From positions 334,347 to 398,346 of the forward strand of contig NZ_UETR01000004.1 of NCBI RefSeq assembly GCF_900491745.1: a stretch of DNA of 64,000 bases, read 5' to 3'. The position numbers and the translations under genes were made by a program. Under the pieces are notes generated by a model. It was not told where the DNA came from. It saw only the letters and a list, made by a program, of their open reading frames with translations, and ran no database searches. Positions 51,528-59,786 of the stretch are shown piece by piece. This DNA is from Amarolinea aalborgensis. GTDB taxonomy: Bacteria > Chloroflexota > Anaerolineae > SSC4 > Amarolineaceae. Every line of letters starts with the position of its first letter. The stretch's first letter is position 1.

Positions 51528-52784
51528 ATGCCTTACGTGAGTGAACTGCAAGGACGGCCTGTGGCCGATGTGGAAGGCGAACGAATCGGTCTCTTGCAGG
51601 ATGTCATCGCCACCCTGCAGCAAGGGATGGTGCGTCCTGTCATTCGCGCGATCGTGGTCAAGCGCGCCGCCGGGACGCTGGTGGTGCCCTACGAAGACAT
51701 CGCGGTTTTCTTGGCGCCGGCCATTCCACTCAACAAACGTTTGCAGGATATTGTGCCGCTCAAGCCAACCGATGATGACCTCTATTTGATTCGGGATGTG
51801 TTGGACAAGCAAATCATTGATACGAACGGCGTGCGGGTTGTACGTGTGAATGATCTGGAACTGGCGCGCTTGAACGGACATTTTTATGTCAGTAACGTAG
51901 ACATCGGCGGTCTGGGGGTTTTGCGCCGCTTGGGCGTGGCTCGCGTGGCCCAACGCGTCGCGGACCGCTTAGGGCGCAAGCTGCCGCCCGGCACGATCGG
52001 TTGGGAAGGGGTGGAACTGCTGCCGGGTAACGGACCCATGCGCCTGAAAGTGCCCAGCGACAGGCTGACCGATCTCCACCCGGCCGACATCGCCGAAATC
52101 ATCAGCGATCTGAGCCGCCACGAGAGCCAGCAGTTCTTGGAAGCCCTGGATGTTGAAACCGTGGCGGAGACCCTGGAAGAGGTGGAGCCCGAGTTCCAGG
52201 CCAGCCTTGTGGAGACGATGACCTCAGAGCGCGTGGCAGACGTACTTGAGGAGATGTCGCCTGACGAAGCGGCTGACCTGCTGGCCGAACTGCCGGAGGA
52301 TCGCAGCGAGGAAATCCTCAACCTGATGGAGGATGCGGACGCGCGCCAGGTGCGTAAGCTGCTTGCCTATCCTGAGGATTCCGCTGGCGGTATTATGACC
52401 ACCGAGTACGTGACCGTGCCTCCCCACCTGACGGCCGGCCAGGCCATTGCCCATTTGCGAGCCACGGCGCAGGAGGCTGAGAATTTCTTCTATATCTACG
52501 TCACGGATCCACAGAACCGCTTGCTGGGCGTTTTTTCCTTGCAGGATTTGGTATTGGCCAAACCGCAAACCCCGGTCAAGGAATTTATGCTGGGTCGCTT
52601 GATTACCGTGAATCTGTTGGACAAGCAAGAGGACGTCGCGCAGGCGGTTTCCAAGTATAACTTTCTGGCCCTGCCCGTGATAGATGAGGAAGGGCGGCTG
52701 CACGGTATTGTGACCGCGGACGATGCGTTGGACAAGATCATTCCGACCGCGTGGAAGAAACGCCTGCCGCGTATGTATCGCTAA
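51528..52784 (+). CDS. Cytosolic MgtE N-domain/CBS protein with PRC-barrel-like start
   Basis: A 418-residue protein from the ATG at 51528, preceded by GGGAGGTGCCC; an ATG six codons earlier is less likely. The first 170 residues hold two PRC-barrel-like segments (VSELQGRPVADVEGERIGLL and a second from about 85). Then comes an MgtE N-domain of helical repeats (LHPADIAEIISDL, ERVADVLEEMSPDEAADLLAEL) and a CBS pair opening with AGGIMTTEYVTVPP and closing with HGIVTADDALDKI. The MgtE membrane domain is absent. In MgtE these parts sense cytosolic magnesium and gate the pore. Here the sensor probably controls the NRAMP protein encoded 54 bases downstream. Confidence 0.88.
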   Translation: MPYVSELQGRPVADVEGERIGLLQDVIATLQQGMVRPVIRAIVVKRAAGTLVVPYEDIAVFLAPAIPLNKRLQDIVPLKPTDDDLYLIRDVLDKQIIDTNGVRVVRVNDLELARLNGHFYVSNVDIGGLGVLRRLGVARVAQRVADRLGRKLPPGTIGWEGVELLPGNGPMRLKVPSDRLTDLHPADIAEIISDLSRHESQQFLEALDVETVAETLEEVEPEFQASLVETMTSERVADVLEEMSPDEAADLLAELPEDRSEEILNLMEDADARQVRKLLAYPEDSAGGIMTTEYVTVPPHLTAGQAIAHLRATAQEAENFFYIYVTDPQNRLLGVFSLQDLVLAKPQTPVKEFMLGRLITVNLLDKQEDVAQAVSKYNFLALPVIDEEGRLHGIVTADDALDKIIPTAWKKRLPRMYR

Positions 52785-52838
52785 ACATCAGACTTCACGA
52801 AGAGGCGCGGCGTCTACCGCCGCCGGAGAGGGCTTATC

Positions 52839-54104
52839 ATGACCTTTTCGCAACGATTTCGGCCTTTACGCGTCCGTCTTGCGCTCTTGTTGGCCGTGGT
52901 GGGGCCGGGCATCATCACGGCCAACGTGGACAACGATGCGGGCGGCATTACGACCTATTCCGTCGCCGGCGCCCATTACGGCTATTCTCTGCTGTGGATG
53001 ATGCCGTTGGTAGCGCTGGCGTTGATCATCATCCAGGAGATGAGCGCACGCTTGGGGATTGTCACGGGCAAAGGCCTGGCCGACCTGATTCGGGAGAGCA
53101 TGGGCATCCGGGCCACGGCGCTTATCCTGACAGTGCTTGTCTTCGCCAACCTGGCGAACACGGTCAGCGAGTTTGCTGGGGTGGCCGCCAGCCTGGAGAT
53201 CTTTGGGATCAACAAATATATCTCCGTACCCTTGACGGCCGTCGTTGTCTGGTTGTTGATCGTCAAAGCCAACTACCGGTCAGTCGAACGCATCTTTTTG
53301 CTGGCCAGTGCACTCTACCTGGCGTATGTGGCATCCGGCTTCCTGGCGCGGCCAGACTGGAACGCCGTTGCCATCGCCAGCATCACGCCCAGTTTTCATT
53401 TCGACGCCGGCTATGTCACGATCTTCGTCACCATCATCGGCACGACCATCGCGCCCTGGATGCAGTTCTACCAGCAGTCCTCTATCATTGACAAGGGACT
53501 GAAGGTGAGCGATATGGCCTACGAACGCCTCGATGTGATTATTGGATCGCTCTTCGCCGTGGTAGTGGCCGCGTTCATCACCATCGCATGCGCAGCGACG
53601 CTTTTTGCCAATGGCCAACTCATTGAAACCGCGCAAGATGCTGCCATTGCGCTCAGGCCGTTGGCCGGTACGTATGCTTCTGCGCTTTTTGCCCTGGGTC
53701 TGCTCAACGCCTCCGTCTTTTCGGCTGCCATTTTGCCGCTTTCAACCGCATACGTGGTGTGCGAGGCCTTTGGCTGGGAGGCAGGCATCAGTCGCAACTG
53801 GCGCGAGGCTCCGATCTTCTTCATCATTTACACAGCGTTGATTGTCGTTGGCGCGGCAATCATCCTGTTGCCGATCAAGTCCTTGATCCAGGCCATGCTT
53901 GCCAGTCAAACGCTCAACGGCGTACTCCTGCCGTTCGTTTTGATCGTCATGCTGCGCCTGGTCAACGATCGGCGCTTGATGGGGCGTTTTGTCAACGGTC
54001 GTCTGGCCAATGCGATTAGTTGGGGAATGGTGATCGTCTTGGTGTTGCTGACGGTCATCCTGGTGGCGGCAAGCGTCTTTCCGAATCTGTTGAGCAGTCT
54101 GTGA
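52839..54104 (+). CDS. NRAMP-family transporter, magnesium-branch (NRMT) features
   Basis: A 421-residue protein with about 11 membrane spans. The span-1 motif that is DPGN in manganese/iron NRAMPs reads DAGG here (Asp33 to Gly36, in GPGIITANVDNDAGG). The span-6 motif, normally with a metal-binding Met before Pro-His, reads TTIAPWMQFYQQ with Ala205 in the Met position. Loss of that Met and of the span-1 Asn is what I recall for NRAMP-related magnesium transporters, which take a hydrated ion. Pairing with an MgtE-N/CBS protein supports magnesium. The ATG is 54 bases after the sensor gene. It ends 7 bases from the convergent larC gene. Confidence 0.88.
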   Translation: MTFSQRFRPLRVRLALLLAVVGPGIITANVDNDAGGITTYSVAGAHYGYSLLWMMPLVALALIIIQEMSARLGIVTGKGLADLIRESMGIRATALILTVLVFANLANTVSEFAGVAASLEIFGINKYISVPLTAVVVWLLIVKANYRSVERIFLLASALYLAYVASGFLARPDWNAVAIASITPSFHFDAGYVTIFVTIIGTTIAPWMQFYQQSSIIDKGLKVSDMAYERLDVIIGSLFAVVVAAFITIACAATLFANGQLIETAQDAAIALRPLAGTYASALFALGLLNASVFSAAILPLSTAYVVCEAFGWEAGISRNWREAPIFFIIYTALIVVGAAIILLPIKSLIQAMLASQTLNGVLLPFVLIVMLRLVNDRRLMGRFVNGRLANAISWGMVIVLVLLTVILVAASVFPNLLSSL

Positions 54105-54111
54105 GGCGCGT

Positions 54112-55305
54112 TTACGCGCGCCGCGCAGCCTCGTACACCTCGCGCAGCGGTACGCCATGCGCCAGCGCCAGCGCCCGACAATCCTCGTACTCGGGCGCGG
54201 CCTTGCGTTGACCGTCTGGCAGATGCGCCACCTTGACGCGCACCGGCCCCCACGGCGTTTCCACCTGTTCCATCGCGCGCGGCAGGCAGAGGCGCTCGAC
54301 CTCTTGGCGGCGCACGCCCAGGCTGGTCGTTTCCAGGAGAATGAGCTCGATCAGTCGGTCGGCCCGGTCGAGCTGACTCAGCACACTGAGGAGCGTGGCG
54401 GGTCGTCCCTTTTTCATGTAAATCGGCGTCAGCCACACATCGAGCGCGCCTGCTTCGAACAGGCGTTGGCTGACGTAGCCTAGAATTTCGGGGTTCATGT
54501 CGTCAATGTTCGTCTCCAAGAGCTGCAAACGTTCCACCTGGTAAGCCGCTGCCGGTCCGGCTGCAGCCGTTGGAGCTTCGTTGGACTCGCCAAGCACCAG
54601 CCGCAAGAGGTTAGGATAGGGCATGTCGCGCTGCCCGGCGCCAAAACCAGTAGCGTGCAGGGTCATCGGCGGAAACGCGCCAACGCTATCTGCCAACTCA
54701 GCCAACAGGGCGGCGCCGGTCGGCGTGACCAATTCGCCGGCCACGTCACGATCACGCACAGGGAAGTTGCGCTCAGCCAGGAGACGCAGCACGGCCGGCG
54801 CGGGCACAGGCAGCAGCCCATGCGCCGCCGAGACAAAACCATGCCCCAACGGCAGCGGCGACGCCACGATGCGTTCTATCCCGAGCAGATGCAAGCCGGC
54901 CACGGCGCCCACGATGTCCACGATGCTATCTATCGCACCCACCTCATGGAAGTGCACATGGGAGATGTCGGTGCCATGCACGGCCGCCTCGGCAACGGCC
55001 AGGCGTTTGAAAACCGCGGCTGCGCGCTGGCGTATCGTCTCCTCCAAATCACTACCCGCCAGTAGATTCAGAATGTCGTCGAGATGACGGTGCGGCAAAT
55101 CGGACGACTCATCAACCTCCACCTTGACTTGGGTGCCAGCGATCCCTTGCTTGGTCACGCGGCTCACGTTGAGACGCCACCCGCTCAGCCTGAGTCCATT
55201 CAGCGCCCGTTGTAAATCAGCCAGGGGCAGCCCGGTATCGAGCAGCGCGCCGAGGGTCATATCGCCGCTGATGCCAGCGAAGCAATCGAAATAGGCAAGT
55301 CGCAT
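54112..55305 (-). CDS. larC: Nickel-pincer cofactor biosynthesis protein LarC
   Basis: A 397-residue protein taking the ATG two codons inside the longest frame, which opens with TTG. It starts RLAYFDCFAGISGDMTLGAL and has SHVHFHEVGAIDSIVDIVGA, GTPTGAALL-like VTPTGAALLAELAD, and later LETNIDDMNPEILGYV and YMKKGRPATLLSVL. This is the full LarC1-LarC2 length in a single frame, whereas in some lactic acid bacteria the two parts need a ribosomal frameshift. LarC inserts nickel into the pincer cofactor of lactate racemase and related enzymes. LarB, LarE and a LarA enzyme are not in the window. Confidence 0.92.
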   Translation of the reverse strand: MRLAYFDCFAGISGDMTLGALLDTGLPLADLQRALNGLRLSGWRLNVSRVTKQGIAGTQVKVEVDESSDLPHRHLDDILNLLAGSDLEETIRQRAAAVFKRLAVAEAAVHGTDISHVHFHEVGAIDSIVDIVGAVAGLHLLGIERIVASPLPLGHGFVSAAHGLLPVPAPAVLRLLAERNFPVRDRDVAGELVTPTGAALLAELADSVGAFPPMTLHATGFGAGQRDMPYPNLLRLVLGESNEAPTAAAGPAAAYQVERLQLLETNIDDMNPEILGYVSQRLFEAGALDVWLTPIYMKKGRPATLLSVLSQLDRADRLIELILLETTSLGVRRQEVERLCLPRAMEQVETPWGPVRVKVAHLPDGQRKAAPEYEDCRALALAHGVPLREVYEAARRA

Positions 55306-55453
55306 CGTCAATGTCCTCTGACTAAACTGGGGGGCGGTTGCGGTGCATGGTTGTCGCGCTCAACGTATGGGTGAAGTCTAAATTGGAGGCTGATCCGGCG
55401 TCCGCGATGTCCCAATTGGCTTTCGTGGGTTGACTCCGGGTTTGCAACGATCG

Positions 55454-55951
55454 TCACAGCGTCGTTTGCCAGCGCGTCAACATGGTACGGGTGCTCTCAA
55501 AAGCAAGATCGGCGGGAATGGCATCCGGCGCAAACCAGCCTGCGTCGCTCACGTCATCGCCTGGTCGCGGGACGCCATTGCTCAGCGGCCGCGCGGCGTA
55601 GGTGACGACGATGCCGCCCCCCTGCGGCATGGGGAAGATCTCAAGCAAATCGGTGATCTCGATGCACACGCCGGTTTCTTCCTCCACCTCGCGACCCGCG
55701 GCGGCGGCCGGCAATTCATCGAAGTCCACGAAGCCGGCCGGCAGGGACCAGAATCCGATTTGCGGCGCGACGGCCCGCTTCACGAGCAGTACGGTCGGCC
55801 CGTCGGTGACAAGGACAGCAACGGCGACTTTGGGATTCTGAAAATGGATGAAGCCGCAGGCGGTGCAGCGCGCCCGCTCACGGCCAAAGAGCAGCGCCGA
55901 CGACAGCGGCTGTCCGCAGCGTGGGCAGAAACGATAGGCGCCGTCATGCAT
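55454..55951 (-). CDS. NUDIX hydrolase with N-terminal zinc ribbon
   Basis: A 165-residue protein from the ATG at 55951; the longer frame lies inside the upstream gene. The N-terminus has CPRCGQPL and CTACGFIHFQNPK, a zinc ribbon as in NudC-like and related Nudix proteins. The Nudix box fits G-x5-E-x7-REVEEETG (GFVDFDELPAAAAG then REVEEETGV). These enzymes split nucleoside diphosphates linked to other groups, such as ADP-ribose or NADH. The overlap of 8 bases with the URO-D-family gene shows they are co-transcribed. Substrate not determined. Confidence 0.9.
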   Translation of the reverse strand: MHDGAYRFCPRCGQPLSSALLFGRERARCTACGFIHFQNPKVAVAVLVTDGPTVLLVKRAVAPQIGFWSLPAGFVDFDELPAAAAGREVEEETGVCIEITDLLEIFPMPQGGGIVVTYAARPLSNGVPRPGDDVSDAGWFAPDAIPADLAFESTRTMLTRWQTTL

Positions 55952-56960
55952 CGCCGCGCGATTCCTGCTCTTTCTGCGGCATGGACTCGACCGCGCGGCG
56001 CAGCGCGCGTAGATTGGCAAGGGGGGTGGTGATTGGCGTCACGCAGCCTGTGCCCAGGATGAAGCGCTGGCCGCCAGTCTGGGTGTAGGCATCGAGCGCT
56101 TCAGCCTCGATTTGGGCCGGCGTTCCGCGCGCCAACGTTTCCCACTGGCGCACGCCCCCGATAAGCGCGCCTGGGAAACGGGTCAGCGCCGCGCTCAGAT
56201 CGGGCCAGGTTTCTCGGTCGTGCCAGTTGATGGCCTGCACCGGATAATCGGCTACGTCATCGAAATAGACATCGCTGCCGTGGAGATGCAGGACATTGAA
56301 CCATCCTGCGGGGACTGCGCGCAGGATGCGCAGGTCGAACGGTCGCCCTAACGTTGCATATTCTTGCCGGCTCATCTGGTGCGCGGACGCGTGCTGAATG
56401 GCGTAGAAAATACCGGTAACGCCGATTTCCACCAGGCTCTGGATGTGGCGCATGCTGTTGACCGTCAGCGTTTCGAGCGCGGCCTGCACAGCTTGTGGAG
56501 ATAATCGCAGCAGGGGAAAGAAACGCGGACCGACCAGCTTCTTCAACTGCGACAACGGGCTGAAGATTGTCTGTAATACCGTCACGTCGGGATCTAGCGC
56601 CGCGCAGATTTGACGCAGCGCCTGATGCGCGGTTGCGTAGCTTCCAGCCATCACGTTGCGCGGCGCCAGCGCAGCCAGATCCTGCGCCTGCGCTAACGGG
56701 AAACTGACGTAGTCGCGCGTGCCTTCCTCATGGCCGCGCCAGACCGTTTTCACCCCGTAATCATCCACCATGTAGGTGCTGGGCGGCGTCACTTTGAGAA
56801 AGTCAAAGTCAAAAGTTTGTTGAAACTGAATATGCGCGGCTGCCAGATCATTGGCGTCCTGGTCGTCTCCAGGAAAATGGCGCCAGAGGGCCACGGGCGG
56901 CCGATCCACCGATTGACCGGCAATGGTCGCGGCCAGGCGTTCACGTTTGGTCATCATCAT
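55944..56960 (-). CDS. URO-D-family protein (uroporphyrinogen decarboxylase/corrinoid methyltransferase-like)
   Basis: A 338-residue protein with TKRERLAATIAGQSVDRPPVALWRH at the start, DFDFLKVTPPSTYMVDDYG, a central HLHGSDVYFDDVADYPVQAINWHD and TQTGGQRFILGTGC near the end. This is the URO-D superfamily TIM barrel. The N-terminal RP pair resembles uroporphyrinogen decarboxylase, but the HLHG and GTGC segments, and the absence of other haem genes, fit the methyltransferase-like relatives (MtaA/MtbA kind) as well. I cannot choose. It sits between the Nudix and Uma2 genes with a gap of four bases to the latter. Confidence 0.85.
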   Translation of the reverse strand: MMMTKRERLAATIAGQSVDRPPVALWRHFPGDDQDANDLAAAHIQFQQTFDFDFLKVTPPSTYMVDDYGVKTVWRGHEEGTRDYVSFPLAQAQDLAALAPRNVMAGSYATAHQALRQICAALDPDVTVLQTIFSPLSQLKKLVGPRFFPLLRLSPQAVQAALETLTVNSMRHIQSLVEIGVTGIFYAIQHASAHQMSRQEYATLGRPFDLRILRAVPAGWFNVLHLHGSDVYFDDVADYPVQAINWHDRETWPDLSAALTRFPGALIGGVRQWETLARGTPAQIEAEALDAYTQTGGQRFILGTGCVTPITTPLANLRALRRAVESMPQKEQESRGDA

Positions 56961-56964
56961 CAGG

Positions 56965-57939
56965 TTATTCGGATAACTTTTCTGGGCTGATTACTGGTTG
57001 TTCGGCCGCGGCCAGCCATTCTGTGAAAGTCGTGCTGGTCTCAATGCTCGCCTGAAGGTGCAGCAGTTGGTGGTGTTGCAAGGTTTCCAGTCTGGCTGAA
57101 AAGTCCGCGGGCAGATTCGCGCCAAAGCGTAAGCGCGCCAGGGTGGGTATGAGAGAACGCAGCGCGCGGCTTTCTCCTTCGGCGATGCCCTGGGCCTTGC
57201 CTTCGGCGATGCCTTGGGCCTTGCCTTCGGCGGTCCATTTGACGGCGACCTCACCGGCCAGGGCTTTGGCCGAGACACGGTCCGCAAAGAGGTCTGCCAT
57301 TTGCCGACGCCAGCCAGGGATCAAGGGTTCACAATCGAGTGTGTCATGCAGCTTGAGGTGGGTGGGTCTGTCTGGATGTTCGGCGCGATAGACCCAAATC
57401 TGCTGCCGCCGATCGTCAACATCCCAGACAATTTTCGTACCGTTGGTGAAGTAGAGCGAGCGCTTGAACTCCTCTTGCGTGCGGCGATTCGACGGAGATC
57501 GGACCTCAACCACCAGTTCGGGACTACCGATCATTGTAGGGCGCAGCAGCGGACCCATCGGGACGGCCGCGGCCAGGCGTTGATAGGAAACGAGGGCGAT
57601 GTCTGGTTTTACGACACTGCCGTTGGACAACAAGCACTCTGTTTGATCGCCCAATACCTGACCAAAGCCAGCTTCGCGTGCAGCCAGGTCGAGGGCGCTC
57701 TGCAGATTGCTCACCACGCGTCGTTCGAATAGGTCGGTCATTTCCTGCCTCACCAGCCAGCCATTCAAGAGCTCGACCGGCTCCTCGCCCAGAATAGCCG
57801 TGACATCATTCAGGGCATAGGGGCCAGGATGGCGGCTAAACGCTTCCAGAATATCGCGCGGCCATTCACCGGCAGGTTGCGTTTGCGCCTGGCGTGACCT
57901 GGTGCGCGGTCGCGTAACAGTTTGAGCGGCTAACGTCAT
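56965..57939 (-). CDS. Uma2-family PD-(D/E)xK nuclease-like protein with repeat tail
   Basis: A 324-residue protein, ATG after GAGGAAACAATC. The Uma2 (DUF820) core spans about residues 50-205: the NGWLVRQE start, VVKPDIALVSYQR and SPELVVEVRSPSNRRTQEEFKRSLYFTNG-like PD-(D/E)xK order, with Asp, Glu and downstream Lys in place. After the core come two 8-residue repeats (GKAQGIAE) and a helical end. Similar GIAEG repeats occur in Rpn-type nucleases. Uma2 proteins are widespread in Cyanobacteria and Chloroflexota, and their function is unsettled. A candidate leader RNA with terminator lies upstream. Confidence 0.88.
   Translation of the reverse strand: MTLAAQTVTRPRTRSRQAQTQPAGEWPRDILEAFSRHPGPYALNDVTAILGEEPVELLNGWLVRQEMTDLFERRVVSNLQSALDLAAREAGFGQVLGDQTECLLSNGSVVKPDIALVSYQRLAAAVPMGPLLRPTMIGSPELVVEVRSPSNRRTQEEFKRSLYFTNGTKIVWDVDDRRQQIWVYRAEHPDRPTHLKLHDTLDCEPLIPGWRRQMADLFADRVSAKALAGEVAVKWTAEGKAQGIAEGKAQGIAEGESRALRSLIPTLARLRFGANLPADFSARLETLQHHQLLHLQASIETSTTFTEWLAAAEQPVISPEKLSE
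57178..57233. repeat. 24-bp tandem repeat inside the Uma2 gene
   Basis: Two copies of a 24-base unit (57178-57201 and 57202-57225) differing at one base, plus the first 7-8 bases of a third. They encode the GKAQGIAE repeat on the minus strand. Copy number can change without breaking the frame. Confidence 0.85.
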
Positions 57940-58034
57940 GATTGTTTCCTCATGCAGTAAAGGCGGGCGTTTGTGCGTCCATGCAGCGAATCATACCTTA
58001 AATGATAACCCGTGTCAACCCGATCGCGCCGCGG

Positions 58035-58178
58035 GCAACAAAAAAAGGGCCTCCAAGACCCGTGCTCCTGGAGACCCCAACATCCCTCACCCTCCGAATC
58101 TGTGCCCCCCCGGGCGCCATTGCCCGACGATGGAAGTGGGAGATGTGCAGGACTACCTGCTCACGTTCGATTGTACCA
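58035..58178 (-). ncRNA. Candidate leader or small RNA upstream of the Uma2 gene
   Basis: On the minus strand an extended -10 box, TGGTACAAT, lies at 58178-58170, with only a poor -35. About 120 bases further on, a GC-rich hairpin with T-run (58077-58040) ends the putative transcript. The Uma2 ATG follows a further 100 bases downstream. The product would be an independent RNA of about 125 bases or an attenuated leader. The sequence includes GCGCCCGGGGGGGC and matches no RNA family I recognise. Confidence 0.4.
58040..58077 (-). terminator. Intrinsic terminator on the minus strand
   Basis: Read on the minus strand, GGGTCTCCA (58077-58069) pairs with TGGAGGCCC (58055-58047) with one T-G wobble, and seven T follow (58046-58040). 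It points toward the Uma2 gene and has no protein gene before it, which implies an RNA transcribed from the right. Confidence 0.75.
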
Positions 58179-58328
58179 GATGGAACAAAGTCAGCCTATG
58201 ATGCAAGTCATATGGCGGAAGGTTCGGGCGTGGTAAACTGAATAGACGTTCGACCAAACGTCAGATCTCTGGGCGATCACCAGAAGCGGCCCAGATGAAG
58301 GCTGATCTGTTTGTGATTGGAGGCGACA

Positions 58329-58709
58329 ATGGCGTCGGCGACCATTTTGATTGTGGATGACGACCCCGACTTCGTTGAGATCATGCGCACGATCTTGACC
58401 AGCCGCGGCTATGCCGTCATTACGGCGGCCAATGGCGCGCAGGCCTTGCAGCAAGTGACTGCGGCGCAGCCGGACTTGATGATTTTGGACATCATGATGT
58501 CAACGGTCCTTGACGGCTACATGGTCAGCGAAAAACTGGCGGCCGATCCTGAACTGCGCTACTTGCCCATCATCATGGTTTCTTCGATTGCTGAGACTCC
58601 CCATGCGGGCTTGTTTCCGCTCGAAGAGCGCGTGCACATGGACGCATGGGTCAGCAAACCGGTCAATCCGAGCGAACTCCTGCGCAAGGTTGACGAGTTG
58701 CTCAAGTAA
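58329..58709 (+). CDS. Receiver-only response regulator (CheY-like), first copy
   Basis: A 126-residue single receiver domain: acidic pocket Asp10-Asp12 (ILIVDDDPDF), phosphoacceptor Asp54 in MILDIMMS, Ser in IIMVSSIAE and the conserved Lys in WVSKPVNP. There is no output domain, so it acts by protein contact or phosphotransfer. GGAGGCGACA precedes the ATG. It is clearly paralogous to the third receiver of this operon (61085-61477), sharing STVLDG, SIA and SKPVNP segments. A histidine kinase is encoded at the operon end. Confidence 0.93.
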   Translation: MASATILIVDDDPDFVEIMRTILTSRGYAVITAANGAQALQQVTAAQPDLMILDIMMSTVLDGYMVSEKLAADPELRYLPIIMVSSIAETPHAGLFPLEERVHMDAWVSKPVNPSELLRKVDELLK

Positions 58710-58736
58710 TGATGGCACAAGGATAGCGAGGAGACC

Positions 58737-59156
58737 ATGATCGCGTCTCCACACATTCTCGTCATTGATGACGACAGCGATTTTCGGGAATACCTGCGCA
58801 TAATTCTGGAGTCGCACGGCTACCGCGTACGCTGCGCTAGCAACGCGCGTGATGGCGCCGCGCTGCTGCAAAGCGAACAGCCTGATCTCATCATCCTGGA
58901 TGCCATGATGTCTTACGCCTTCCAGGGTCTGAGTTTGGTGCAGGAGATTCGCCAAGATTCGCGTTTAGACCCCGTTCCATTAATCCTCGTGTCGGCTGTT
59001 TTGCGCGAACCGGCGCATGCCCTGTTGTCCGATGTGCCCGCCGACGCGATTGACGCCTTCCTGACGAAGCCCATCCAACCCGCTGTTATATTGGCCAATG
59101 TTGAGCGTTTACTCAAGCAACGACTCGTTGACGTTCATCGCGCGCCGGCATCGTAA
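58737..59156 (+). CDS. Receiver-only response regulator, second and more diverged copy
   Basis: A 139-residue receiver: ILVIDDDSDF with the acidic pocket, Asp55 in IILDAMMS, Ser in LILVSAVLRE and Lys in FLTKPIQP. The C-terminal 15 residues extend beyond the domain without a recognisable output module. GCGAGGAGACC precedes the ATG, 27 bases after the first receiver gene. It shares fewer positions with the other two than they share with each other, so it probably has a different partner. Confidence 0.92.
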   Translation: MIASPHILVIDDDSDFREYLRIILESHGYRVRCASNARDGAALLQSEQPDLIILDAMMSYAFQGLSLVQEIRQDSRLDPVPLILVSAVLREPAHALLSDVPADAIDAFLTKPIQPAVILANVERLLKQRLVDVHRAPAS

Positions 59157-59216
59157 ACTGGGGCGCAACGGAGACCCGCGACTGACGGGACTGCGAAGTA
59201 GTGATGAGGTGATTGT

Positions 59217-59744
59217 ATGGCGCCAACTACGCAAGATTCTGCTGCAGCGGCGGCGTTGTCGTCAGCAACGGCCGCCGTTCATCGGTCCGACGTTGCCAGG
59301 CATGGCGCTCGACTGAGCGATCCTGTACGTCAATCTATGCTCCTGACGGCGCTGTACCTGGCCCAGGAGCGGCATGGCTATCTGACGCCAGCGGCCATCG
59401 AAGAGGTGGCTGGTCGCCTTGATTTGCCTGTGGGGCACGTCTATTCCACGGCTTCGTTCTACAGCCTGTTTCGCACGCAACCGAGCGGCCGCTTCGTGAT
59501 CCAGGTGTGCGATGGCCTCTCGTGTTACTTGCGCGACGGCGCAGATCGTGTTGCAGACTACATTGGCCGTAAGTTGGGTATCCGCCCGGGCGAAACCACG
59601 CCTGATGGCCGGATTGCGCTGGAACGGGTGCAATGCTTAGCCTCATGTGGCACGGCGCCAGCTCTGCGCGTCAATGATGAACTGGTTGAGAATCTGACGC
59701 CGAACAGCCTCGATGCACTGCTTGATCGGTTGAACGAGAGTTGA
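59217..59744 (+). CDS. nuoE: NuoE-like thioredoxin-fold [2Fe-2S] subunit
   Basis: A 175-residue protein. An Ala/Thr/Ser-rich N-terminus is followed by a helical region (LLTALYLAQERHGYLTPAAI) and the thioredoxin-like [2Fe-2S] domain with Cys98, Cys103, Cys140 and Cys144 (CDGLSC and CLASC), the four ligands of the 24-kDa complex I subunit. It carries an electron next to the FMN subunit encoded 42 bases downstream. Similar subunits serve in NAD-linked hydrogenases and formate dehydrogenases, so complex I membership is not certain. Confidence 0.93.
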   Translation: MAPTTQDSAAAAALSSATAAVHRSDVARHGARLSDPVRQSMLLTALYLAQERHGYLTPAAIEEVAGRLDLPVGHVYSTASFYSLFRTQPSGRFVIQVCDGLSCYLRDGADRVADYIGRKLGIRPGETTPDGRIALERVQCLASCGTAPALRVNDELVENLTPNSLDALLDRLNES

Positions 59745-59786
59745 TGCCGCAGCCGAACAGACACGGCAACAGAAGGGAGTGCTGGC

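Larger units (their letters stand above)
57940..58328. other. Divergent intergenic region between Uma2 and the first response regulator
   Basis: 389 bases. The left part holds the minus-strand leader or small RNA described separately. The right part (58200-58328) must drive the response-regulator operon, but I see only a possible TAAACT -10 near 58233 and no good -35. Small plus-strand frames at 57938-58241 lack coding features. Confidence 0.6.

Noticed and set aside
52751..53491. A 246-codon plus-strand frame spanning the junction of the sensor and NRAMP genes
   Set aside because: It overlaps two well-supported genes in another frame and has no domain.
58035..58178. Signal recognition particle RNA or another housekeeping RNA
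   Set aside because: The GGAAGGAAGCAGCC-type loop of SRP RNA and hallmarks of tmRNA, RNase P RNA and 6S RNA are not found.
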